DNA from: an uncultured Clostridia bacterium
GTDB taxonomy: Bacteria > Bacillota > Clostridia > Oscillospirales > Ruminococcaceae
Reading direction: 5' to 3'
Assembly (NCBI GenBank): GCA_947168885.1
Contig: CAMVNQ010000001.1
Coordinates: forward strand, 496,001 to 560,000
Length of the DNA: 64,000 nt
Shown: positions 1 to 7,098 of the stretch, piece by piece
Position numbering within the stretch: position 1 is the stretch's first letter
Layout: every line of letters begins with the position of its first letter
Translations under genes and position numbers: made by a program
Notes under the pieces: generated by a model
Databases searched by the model: none
What the model saw: only the letters and a program-made list of their open reading frames with translations
What the model was told of the DNA's origin: nothing

Positions 1-1
1 C

Positions 2-199
2 GGCAGCTGCGCCGTAATGCACCTGTCCACAGCTTCCGGCTCGATATTCAATATTTCGAGTTCCATGCGCATGAGCTTCCTCAAAAACGGTTCGTTCTAT
101 GACATTGACCGCGGTGCTGACCCCGATATCCCAATCACCAAGACCGAGCATTACTATGACAGAGAAGCGCTCGCGGAGTATATAAACGGTCTGTTCTGA
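2..199 (+). CDS. S41-family peptidase, C-terminal fragment (runs off left edge)
   Basis: Only the last 65 residues lie in the window. The frame is open to the left edge. The fragment has the look of the end of an S41 (C-terminal processing type) peptidase: a GSCAVMHLSTASGS stretch, then DRGADPDIPI, then the closing helix YYDREALAEYINGLF. S41 peptidases are encoded beside Nif11/NHLM peptide exporters in related Clostridia and could act on the peptide or its leader. The catalytic region is not in view, so activity cannot be judged. It ends 31 bases before a promoter-like repeat and is probably the last gene of an upstream unit. Family assignment is from tail similarity only. Confidence 0.5.
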   Translation, partial: GSCAVMHLSTASGSIFNISSSMRMSFLKNGSFYDIDRGADPDIPITKTEHYYDREALAEYINGLF

Positions 200-229
200 T
201 GCTGCATATCACCCATTACCGAATAAAAT

Positions 230-281
230 AAAATTTTTTGAAAAAAACATTATCCCTTTTCCGGTTTTCTGCAACTTAATA
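230..281. repeat. Promoter-like intergenic repeat, copy 1 of 3
   Basis: An AAAATTTTTT tract is followed by A-rich DNA, then ATTATCCCTTTTCC and TTTTCTGCAACTTAATA. Near-identical copies lie at 5497-5557 and 9483-9534, each just after a stop codon. The first two copies precede Nif11-like precursor genes with a similar untranslated leader (GACGCGGTTTAA, then TACGGGC and the ribosome site). Conservation against diverged surroundings points to a promoter or regulator site; which one is not known. Confidence 0.6.
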
Positions 282-363
282 AACAGAAAACAAAAACCAC
301 AGTGATGAGCCGCAGACGCGGTTTAAATAAATTAAAATGCTTACGGGCGGAAAGGACAAAACT

Positions 364-786
364 ATGAAAACATTAGAAGCATTTGTTGAGGAGCTCAGAA
401 ATTCCGAGGCACTCCAGAAGGAATTCTGTACCATTTCCTGCAATGAGGAGCTGGAGGGCTTTTTGAAGAAGAACGACTGCGAGGCAGCGATAGAGGATTT
501 TGTAGGATTCATGCAGTCGGCACTGGTCAAGACCGAGGAGGGCGAACTCTCCGACGAGGATGCCGAGGCGGTCGCAGGCGGTGATGTCAGAGGCTGGTTT
601 GGACAGTGGTTTGGTGTGGATTTTAAATCCGCAGATGATGCTATCGTCAAATTAAATACGAAAGTCACCAATTACTTCATTGATACGTTTTACCCCTCCA
701 ATCCGTTCGCCAAGCCGAGCTGTAATGGCGACAGAGGTACAAAGAGAGGTGCTTATTCGGATCCGACTTATTCCAAGCCCGTCTGA
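364..786 (+). CDS. Nif11-like leader peptide precursor 1
   Basis: 140 residues. The N-terminus (MKTLEAFVEELRNSEALQKEF) matches the Nif11-like leader type used by NHLM export systems, and the leader ends in ELSDEDAEAVAGG, a classical double-glycine cleavage site, at residue 73. The predicted core is the remaining 67 residues. It starts DVRGWFGQWFG, has one cysteine and ends in a polar Tyr/Lys/Ser-rich tail, so it has no lanthionine-like Cys pattern. The start is taken at 364 because AAGGA lies 8 bases upstream and the leader consensus begins there; the ATG at 337 adds residues unlike the family. It is followed by an export operon. The export partner is probably the C39-type transporter at 1121. 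Function of the mature product is unknown. Confidence 0.8.
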   Translation: MKTLEAFVEELRNSEALQKEFCTISCNEELEGFLKKNDCEAAIEDFVGFMQSALVKTEEGELSDEDAEAVAGGDVRGWFGQWFGVDFKSADDAIVKLNTKVTNYFIDTFYPSNPFAKPSCNGDRGTKRGAYSDPTYSKPV

Positions 787-823
787 TTACAGCACATTAT
801 CTAACTGCACATAATCAGAAAAC

Positions 824-864
824 GTACACACAAAGGCTCCGTTCGCGGGGTCTTTGTGCCGTAC
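824..864 (+). terminator. Hairpin between precursor and export genes (attenuator candidate)
   Basis: GTAC...CAAAG.CTCC-loop-GGGG.CTTTG...GTAC forms an interrupted stem of about 13 pairs with no strong T tract after it. Placed between an abundant-precursor gene and its exporter genes, it may reduce read-through or protect the precursor mRNA 3' end. Confidence 0.5.
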
Positions 865-882
865 ATTTAAGGAGAATCCATA

Positions 883-1110
883 ATGGAGAACAACAGCATT
901 TTCAGACAAAAAAGCCTTGACAAAGTATCATCACCGGAAAAGCTCGATGACTACATCAGAGTAACCACGCCGAGCGTGTGGATAGTGCTTATCGCTATCG
1001 TACTGCTGCTTGCGGGTGCGGTAGTCTGGGGAATTTTCGGAGAAATCGAGATACATAACGAGGACGGAACTACCGAGACAGTCGCACCGATAACATTTAT
1101 AATGAATTAA
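883..1110 (+). CDS. Truncated HlyD-like NHLM secretion protein (membrane stub)
   Basis: 75 residues. The first 55 match the N-terminus of NHLM-type HlyD-like secretion proteins: FRQKSLDKVSSPEKLDDYIRV, then one membrane segment (about residues 31-53) ending GIFGEIEI. Full-length relatives continue for hundreds of residues with coiled-coil and periplasmic-adaptor-like domains; here the protein stops 22 residues after the membrane segment. GGAG at 871 fits the start. It is 10 bases upstream of the peptidase-ABC gene and surely co-transcribed. It could be a decayed adaptor or a minimal accessory subunit of the exporter; its good ribosome site argues that it is still expressed. Confidence 0.65.
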   Translation: MENNSIFRQKSLDKVSSPEKLDDYIRVTTPSVWIVLIAIVLLLAGAVVWGIFGEIEIHNEDGTTETVAPITFIMN

Positions 1111-1120
1111 GGAGCCGGAG

Positions 1121-3298
1121 ATGTCAGAAAAAGCAATAAAGCAGCCGCTCACGAAAGGGGTCGCGAAAGTCCCGGTCGTTATGCAGATGGAAACGCTCGA
1201 ATGCGGCGCGGCTTCGCTCACGATGATACTCGCCTATTACGGACGCTGGGTACCGCTGGAGCAGATACGCGAGGACTGCGGAGTTTCGCGCGACGGCTCG
1301 AATGCGAAGAATATTCTGAAAGCCGCGAGAAGCTACGGACTGAACGCCAAAGCGTACCGTTATAATCCCGAAAGGCTCAGGGAAGTCGGAAAATTCCCGA
1401 TGATAGTTCATTGGGAGTTCAACCATTTTATTGTGCTGAACGGTTTCAAAGGCAATTACGTTTACATAAACGACCCCGCCCGCGGCTCGGTAAAGATGAC
1501 TTTTGAGCAGTTCGACGAGGGCTACACCGGCGTGTGTCTTATGTTCGATCCGTCCGAAGCCTTTGTGCCCGGCGGCAGACCGAAAAGCATTGCCGAGTTT
1601 GCGAAAGCACGTCTGAAAGGCGCATCCGCAGCTGTCGCTTTCGTTACCATAACCACACTCATAAGCTCGATAACGGGTATTATCCTGTCGGGCTTTTCGC
1701 GCGTTTTTATGGACAGACTGCTTACCGGTCTTGACGCGGCCTGGCTTCTTCCCTTCATAGTCGGGCTTGCGGGCGTTTCTGCCGTGCAGATCATCGCATC
1801 ATGGATACAGGCGGTGTATTCGCTGAAAATAAACGGCAAAATGGCGGTCGTCGGGAATATGTCGTATATGTGGAAGGTGCTCCGCCTGCCTATGAAGTTC
1901 TTTTCACAGCGCATGGCGGGCGATATTCAGCAGAGACAGGCTTCAAACGCGAATATCGCGGGCAGCCTTGTGAATACCCTTGCTCCGCTGGTTTTGCAGA
2001 CGGCGATGATGATATTCTACCTTGTTGTCATGGTGAGGTATTCGCTGCTTCTTACGGCAATAGGCATAGCGTCGATAGCCGGACAGATGTTCGTGTCGCG
2101 GATAATTTCTAACAAGCGCGTCAATCTCACCCGTGTTATGATGCGCGACGCGGGAAAACTCGCAAGCGCTACGGTATCGGGCATCGAGATGATCGAGACG
2201 ATCAAGGCGAGCGGTGCAGAAAACGGATTTTTCGAGAAATGGTCGGGCTATCAGGCAAGCGTGAATACGCAGAACGTGCGCTTCGAGAAGATAAACAACT
2301 ACCTCGGCATGATACCCGCGATACTGACTCAGCTTGCGGACACAGCGGTGCTGATACTCGGCGTGTACCTGTGCATGACGGGACAGTTCACTGTCGGTAT
2401 GGTAATGGCATTTCAGGGCTTTCTCGGCTCATTCATGCAGCCTGCGCAGACACTCATTTCCGCGGGGCAGCAGTTTCAGGAGCTTCGCACCGAAATGGAG
2501 CGTGTCGAGGACGTTATGAAATACCCGACGGATGTCGAGATAGATGAGGATATAGACGAAGAAGCGGATTACGAAAAGCTCTCCGGCACGGTTGAGCTGA
2601 AAAACGTGACTTTCGGCTATTCACGGCTTTCACCGCCTCTTATCGAAAATTTCAGCATGAAAATGGAACCGGGCAGCAGAGTGGCATTCGTAGGCTCGTC
2701 GGGCTGCGGCAAATCAACGCTGGCAAAGCTGATCTCCGGTCTTTATCAGCCGTGGGAGGGCGAAATTCTCTTTGACGGCAAACATATAAACGAGATAAAC
2801 CGCAGCGTGTTCACCGGTTCGGTCGCAGTAGTCGATCAGGACATCACGCTGTTTGAAGATACAATAGAAAACAACATCAAGATGTGGGACAACACTATCG
2901 AAGACTACGAAATGATGATGGCGGCACGCGACGCGCAGATACACGATGATATCATGCAGCGCGAGGGCGGCTACCGCTACAAGCTGACAGAGGGCGGACG
3001 GGACTTCTCCGGCGGTCAGCGTCAGAGATTGGAAATTGCCCGTGTCCTCGCGCAGGACCCCACGATAATCGTCATGGACGAAGCGACTTCGGCTCTTGAT
3101 GCAAAAACGGAGTATGATGTGGTGAACGCGGTCAAGCAGCGTGATATCACCTGCATCGTTATTGCGCACAGGCTTTCGACGATACGCGACTGTGATGAGA
3201 TAATCGTGTTCGATCACGGCAAGGTCGTCGAGCGCGGAACGCATGAGGAACTTATGGCGCTGAACGGTGCATACACCAGATTGGTAACATCGGAGTAA
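1121..3298 (+). CDS. NHLM-type peptidase/permease/ATP-binding ABC exporter (C39 domain)
   Basis: 725 residues. Residues 18-150 form a C39 peptidase: catalytic Cys28 in LECGAAS, His in WEFNHFIVLNG and Asp in YINDPARG. A six-helix membrane domain follows (about 160-440), then an ATPase domain with Walker A GSSGCGKST, signature FSGGQRQR, Walker B IIVMDEATSALD and H-loop IAHRLST. Such proteins cut the leader after the double glycine and export the core across the membrane, so the Nif11-like precursors nearby are the natural substrates. All key residues are present. The upstream HlyD stub and the downstream second ABC protein complete the usual NHLM trio. GGAG at 1111 precedes the ATG. Confidence 0.93.
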   Translation: MSEKAIKQPLTKGVAKVPVVMQMETLECGAASLTMILAYYGRWVPLEQIREDCGVSRDGSNAKNILKAARSYGLNAKAYRYNPERLREVGKFPMIVHWEFNHFIVLNGFKGNYVYINDPARGSVKMTFEQFDEGYTGVCLMFDPSEAFVPGGRPKSIAEFAKARLKGASAAVAFVTITTLISSITGIILSGFSRVFMDRLLTGLDAAWLLPFIVGLAGVSAVQIIASWIQAVYSLKINGKMAVVGNMSYMWKVLRLPMKFFSQRMAGDIQQRQASNANIAGSLVNTLAPLVLQTAMMIFYLVVMVRYSLLLTAIGIASIAGQMFVSRIISNKRVNLTRVMMRDAGKLASATVSGIEMIETIKASGAENGFFEKWSGYQASVNTQNVRFEKINNYLGMIPAILTQLADTAVLILGVYLCMTGQFTVGMVMAFQGFLGSFMQPAQTLISAGQQFQELRTEMERVEDVMKYPTDVEIDEDIDEEADYEKLSGTVELKNVTFGYSRLSPPLIENFSMKMEPGSRVAFVGSSGCGKSTLAKLISGLYQPWEGEILFDGKHINEINRSVFTGSVAVVDQDITLFEDTIENNIKMWDNTIEDYEMMMAARDAQIHDDIMQREGGYRYKLTEGGRDFSGGQRQRLEIARVLAQDPTIIVMDEATSALDAKTEYDVVNAVKQRDITCIVIAHRLSTIRDCDEIIVFDHGKVVERGTHEELMALNGAYTRLVTSE

Positions 3299-3312
3299 GG
3301 GGGGGAGCATAA

Positions 3313-5496
3313 TTGGGATGGTTCGATGAACAAATAAAAGACAGAATGAGAGCCGACAACGAGGTGTTCGAGGATTCGTTTATCCGCGCCGCCGGAGTTA
3401 TCATGGGACGAAAGCTGTCCGCCGCAATGAACGATCAGAGACAGGCGGCGACGGACGCTATCGGAGAGATACTGAAATGCTACCATATCAAGCCCCGCGA
3501 GGTTCCGGACAGCATAACGGATATGAACGATACGCTTGAATTCCTGCTCCGCCCGCACGGGATAATGCGCAGGAATGTCGAGCTTGAAAAGGGTTGGTAC
3601 AAGGACGCTTCCGGACCTATGATCGGTACGCTCAAAGAGGACGGAAGCATTGTTGCGCTTATACCGACGGGAATGACGCATTACAGCTATTTCGATGTGA
3701 AGTCAGGCAAGCGCGTGATGCTTAACAATAAAACGGAAAAGCTGATAGACAAGGAAGCTATCGCTTTCTACAAGCCGTTTCCGTCGAAAAAGATCGGCAT
3801 TGCGGGGCTTCTCCGTTACATTGTCGAGAACATAAGACCTTCCGATATCGCAATGATCGTTATCGCAACTGTCGCGGTCACTCTGATAGGTTTTCTGACA
3901 CCGAAGCTCAACGAAATGCTGTTCTCGGACATTATAAGCTCCGGAACTGTCGGCGGTCTCCTTGCTATCGCGGTATTCATAGTCTGCGTATCGTTGAGTA
4001 CGCTGCTGCTCGGAACGGTGAAAACAATGCTGATGTCGCGGCTCACAACAAGACTGAGCGTATCTGTCGAGGCGGCAACGATGATGAGGATGCTTGCGCT
4101 CCCCGCGAGCTTCTTTAAAAACTACGGTTCCGGTGAGCTTGCGAATCGTTCGCAGTACATAAACGCGCTTGTGAAGTCGCTTCTGGATATGATACTTTCA
4201 ACAGGCCTGACCTCGCTGTTCTCGCTGGCGTACATCTCACAGATCTTCGCGTATGCTCCGGCACTGGTAGCTCCCGCACTTGCGGTGATAATCTCGACGG
4301 TGTTGATCTCGGCGATCTCTGCGATATTGCAGATACGCATTTCGCAGCGGCAAATGGAGCTTGCATCAAAGGAAAGCGGCATGAGCTACGCGCTGATTTC
4401 CGGAATACAGAAAATAAAGCTGTCCGGCGCCGAAAAGAGAGCGTTTGCGCGCTGGAGCAACACATACAGCAAGAGCGCGGCGCTGCTCTATGACCCGCCT
4501 ATGTTCATCAAGGTAAACTCGGTGTTTACTACGGCAATAGGGCTTATCGGAACGCTCATAATCTACTATGCCGCGATAAAGAGCGGAGTCTCGGTTTCGG
4601 AATACTACGCGTTCAACGTGGCTTACGGAATGGTATCCGGCGCTTTCACGGCGCTCGCGGGGATCGCTCTCACGGCAGCACAAATAAAGCCGATACTCGA
4701 AATGGCAAAGCCGATACTTGAAGCCGAGCCGGAGGTCGCGGAGGAAAAACAGGTCGTTGAACGCCTTATGGGCGGTATCGAACTGAACAATGTGACTTTC
4801 GCCTACAACCCGGATATGCCGAATGTGCTTGACGGGTTGTCGCTGAAAATATCTCCCGGTCAGTATGTGGCGATATGCGGAAAGACCGGCTGCGGCAAGT
4901 CAACGCTTATGCGCATAATGCTCGGTTTCGAGAAGCCGCAGAGGGGCGGCGTGTTCTACGACGGCAAAGACCTCGAACGCATAGATCTTAAATCCCTGCG
5001 CCGCAAGATCGGAACGGTGATGCAGGCGGGAAAGCTGTTCACCGGCGATATTTATTCAAACATTGTTATCACGAACCCGCGCCTTACTCTCGACGACGCA
5101 TGGGAAGCCGCAGAAATGGCGGGATTTGCTGACGACATACGCTCAATGCCTATGGGAATGTTCACGCTCATCTCCGAGGGTCAGGGTGGTATCTCCGGCG
5201 GACAGAGACAGCGCTTGCTTATAGCACGGGCGATAGCTCCGAAACCGAGGATACTGATGTTCGACGAGGCGACTTCCGCGCTCGACAACATCACGCAGAA
5301 AACAGTCTCGGAATCCCTCGCAAAGCTCAAATGCACAAGAATAGTTATTGCTCACAGGCTTTCGACTATAAAGCAGTGTGACAGGATAATCGTGCTCGAC
5401 AAGGGTAAGATCATCGAGGACGGAAGCTATGATGAGCTTATTGCAAAGAAAGGCTTCTTCGCGGAGCTTGTCGAGCGGCAGAGGGTAGATACATAA
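3313..5496 (+). CDS. NHLM-type ABC transporter, permease/ATP-binding protein without C39 domain
   Basis: 727 residues, with a TTG start preceded by a GGGGGGAG ribosome site 14 bases after the previous stop. The N-terminal 170 residues are a soluble region characteristic of the second NHLM transporter subunit, followed by membrane helices (about 175-455) and an ATPase domain with Walker A GKTGCGKST, signature ISGGQRQR, Walker B ILMFDEATSALD and IAHRLST. It lacks a peptidase domain, so it probably pairs with the C39 exporter as a heterodimer or works on another step. The role of this subunit in the family is not established. The stop codon abuts the second copy of the promoter-like repeat, so it is the last gene of this operon. 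Confidence 0.9.
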   Translation: MGWFDEQIKDRMRADNEVFEDSFIRAAGVIMGRKLSAAMNDQRQAATDAIGEILKCYHIKPREVPDSITDMNDTLEFLLRPHGIMRRNVELEKGWYKDASGPMIGTLKEDGSIVALIPTGMTHYSYFDVKSGKRVMLNNKTEKLIDKEAIAFYKPFPSKKIGIAGLLRYIVENIRPSDIAMIVIATVAVTLIGFLTPKLNEMLFSDIISSGTVGGLLAIAVFIVCVSLSTLLLGTVKTMLMSRLTTRLSVSVEAATMMRMLALPASFFKNYGSGELANRSQYINALVKSLLDMILSTGLTSLFSLAYISQIFAYAPALVAPALAVIISTVLISAISAILQIRISQRQMELASKESGMSYALISGIQKIKLSGAEKRAFARWSNTYSKSAALLYDPPMFIKVNSVFTTAIGLIGTLIIYYAAIKSGVSVSEYYAFNVAYGMVSGAFTALAGIALTAAQIKPILEMAKPILEAEPEVAEEKQVVERLMGGIELNNVTFAYNPDMPNVLDGLSLKISPGQYVAICGKTGCGKSTLMRIMLGFEKPQRGGVFYDGKDLERIDLKSLRRKIGTVMQAGKLFTGDIYSNIVITNPRLTLDDAWEAAEMAGFADDIRSMPMGMFTLISEGQGGISGGQRQRLLIARAIAPKPRILMFDEATSALDNITQKTVSESLAKLKCTRIVIAHRLSTIKQCDRIIVLDKGKIIEDGSYDELIAKKGFFAELVERQRVDT

Positions 5497-5557
5497 AATT
5501 TTTTCAGAAAATTTGAAAAAAGTATTATCCATTTTGCTCATTTCTGCAACTTAATAT
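5497..5557. repeat. Promoter-like intergenic repeat, copy 2 of 3
   Basis: Same order of blocks as copy 1 (AAAATTTTTT, ATTATCC, TTTCTGCAACTTAATA). Here a MITE-like insertion at 5559-5845 separates the repeat from the untranslated leader of the next Nif11-like gene. Confidence 0.6.
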
Positions 5558-5558
5558 A

Positions 5559-5845
5559 TAGGGAACCTCTAAAAACCCAATTTGAGAGAAAAAGAGCTAT
5601 CCACTTTATGCCTCTTTGTATGCGCGCGTCCTGCGCGCTTTTGGCGGCAATACCACGGCTTCCTGCCGTGACCGTCTACTGCGTCAAACCTCCTAACCGG
5701 GCGTGGTCTCCCCGGCAGCGGGGAGGTGTCGAGCTTGCGAGACAGAGGGGCTGACCGACAGACCAGCCCGGCTTCGTCGGCTTTCCTTGTATCCGACGCA
5801 GCTATCTCATTTTCTCTTTTCAAAGCGGTTTTTAGAGGTACCCTA
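5559..5845. mobile_element. MITE-like element with 19-bp terminal inverted repeats
   Basis: The ends read TAGGGAACCTCTAAAAACC (5559-5577) and its inverse with one mismatch (5827-5845), flanked by TA/TATA on both sides, which suggests TA target duplication. The 283-bp interior has several short GC-rich hairpins (for example CTCCCC/GGGGAG) and no credible reading frame. Removing it restores a leader resembling that of the first Nif11-like gene, so it is an insertion. The parent transposase is not in the window. Confidence 0.75.
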
Positions 5846-5925
5846 TAGAAAGCAAAAACGGTCATAAATCGCGGACGCGGTTTAAGATTAATTTATAGCC
5901 TACGGGCAAGAAAGGAGTTTTCACT

Positions 5926-6180
5926 ATGAAAACGATCGAAGCATTCATCAAGGAGATCGAGGGTTCGGCAGAGCTTCAGGCAGCGCTGAAAGAGATCAAG
6001 GACAAGGACGCTCTCGCGGCTTTCCTCAAGAAGAACGATGTTGACGGAACGGTTGAGGATTTCGGTAAGGCTATAAAGGCAAAGATCGAAGCAGAGGGCG
6101 AGCTTTCCGACGACGATGCGGAAGCAGTCGCGGGCGGTGGAATATTCAAGAATTTCTTTAAATTTTTGCTTGGTCTTTGA
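5926..6180 (+). CDS. Nif11-like leader peptide precursor 2, 13-residue core
   Basis: 84 residues. The leader (MKTIEAFIKEIEGSAELQAAL... ELSDDDAEAVAGG) ends at residue 71. The remaining 13 residues, GIFKNFFKFLLGL, are the predicted core: two lysines, no acidic residue, and aromatic or aliphatic residues elsewhere. On a helical wheel this is amphipathic, resembling short cationic membrane-active peptides. No Cys, Ser or Thr is available for lanthionine chemistry, so it may act unmodified. AAAGGAG lies 7 bases upstream of the ATG. It is followed by a strong hairpin, then a third precursor. Membrane activity is inference from composition. Confidence 0.85.
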   Translation: MKTIEAFIKEIEGSAELQAALKEIKDKDALAAFLKKNDVDGTVEDFGKAIKAKIEAEGELSDDDAEAVAGGGIFKNFFKFLLGL

Positions 6181-6205
6181 TCGGTCCGGCTTGATAAAAA
6201 ACGAA

Positions 6206-6227
6206 GCCGCCGCTTATCTGCGGCGGC
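6206..6227 (+). terminator. GC-rich hairpin after precursor 2
   Basis: GCCGCCGC, 6-base loop, GCGGCGGC. The downstream tract is pyrimidine-rich rather than pure T, so it may be a partial terminator allowing read-through to precursor 3 and the signalling genes. Confidence 0.6.
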
Positions 6228-6337
6228 ACTCTCACTCTTAAAAAATGTTTACTGCTTACAGAGTGCAGCTTGCTCAAATGTGGCTGTGCACTGTAAACCG
6301 TAAACTAAAACCCAAAAAATGAAGGGAAATAAACACT

Positions 6338-6766
6338 ATGACACTTGAAGAACTCTACAACAAAGTAATGTCCGACCGCGACAATATGGCGGAATTTGTG
6401 AAAGCCTCCGGAACAGGTTCGCTTGAGGATCTGGCTAAGCAGTATGGCTGCTCCGCCACAGACAGCGAGATACGCGATTATTTTATCGCAAAGTGCGGCG
6501 GCGAAGGCGAGCTTGACGATGACGCGGTCGAGGCGGTATCCGGCGGCGCGTTCGATTTCTTCGCATGGATAGGCAATTTATTCAACAGCCTCTTCGGCGG
6601 TGCGGGAAGCTCGAACACTTCCGCAAGCACTACGACAAAAAATTCCGTTATCGGCGGCGGTATAGTGAATGCCAATAATGACCTGCCCAGAAGCTCGATA
6701 GTCGGCAAGGGTATCGCTCCTGCCTCAAATAATATCTCGAAGAGCAGTATTTACAAGAAATTATAA
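6338..6766 (+). CDS. Nif11-like leader peptide precursor 3 with repetitive core
   Basis: 142 residues. The leader differs from the other two (MTLEELYNKVMSDRDNMAEF) but ends in ELDDDAVEAVSGG, giving a double-glycine site at residue 70. The 72-residue core begins with an aromatic amphipathic segment (AFDFFAWIGNLFNSLFGG), then a Ser/Thr linker, then about two and a half imperfect repeats of the form K-x-S-[IV]-[IV]-G-x-G-I (KNSVIGGGI, RSSIVGKGI, KSSIY). AAGGGAAA precedes the start. It is 18 bases from the STAS gene, which ties the precursor to the partner-switching operon. A hydrophobic head and repeated tail suggest a two-part product; function unknown. Confidence 0.75.
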   Translation: MTLEELYNKVMSDRDNMAEFVKASGTGSLEDLAKQYGCSATDSEIRDYFIAKCGGEGELDDDAVEAVSGGAFDFFAWIGNLFNSLFGGAGSSNTSASTTTKNSVIGGGIVNANNDLPRSSIVGKGIAPASNNISKSSIYKKL

Positions 6767-6784
6767 GGAAAGGAAAGAAAAACT

Positions 6785-7087
6785 ATGACAGTAAATGCAA
6801 TCAAAGACGGAACAAAACTCACTATAACAGCGGAGGGAAAGCTCGGTACCACCTCCGCACCGGAGCTTGAAAAAGCGGTAAAGGACAACATAGGCGGAGT
6901 GACCGAGCTTATTTTCGATTTCGGAAAGCTTGAATACATGGCATCTGCCGGACTGCGCGTTCTGCTGTCCTCCGCAAAGGTGATGAAGAAACAGGGTAGC
7001 ATGAAGATCATAAACGTCACGCCGCCCGTTATGGATGTTTTCACATTCACGGGAATGGCTGATGTGCTCGACATCGAAAAGGCGTAA
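6785..7087 (+). CDS. STAS-domain anti-sigma factor antagonist
   Basis: 100 residues covering one complete STAS domain: beta-strand LTITAEGKLGTTSAPELEKAV, then ELIFDFGKLEYMASAGLRVLLSSAKVMK with the conserved phosphorylatable serine in MASAGLR, then GSMKIINVTPPVMDVF and the C-terminal helix. In partner switching, the unphosphorylated form binds the anti-sigma kinase and releases its target; the kinase phosphorylates this serine and a PP2C phosphatase removes it. Both partners are encoded directly downstream, making a self-contained module. Confidence 0.9.
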   Translation: MTVNAIKDGTKLTITAEGKLGTTSAPELEKAVKDNIGGVTELIFDFGKLEYMASAGLRVLLSSAKVMKKQGSMKIINVTPPVMDVFTFTGMADVLDIEKA

Positions 7088-7098
7088 CGGGAGAAATT

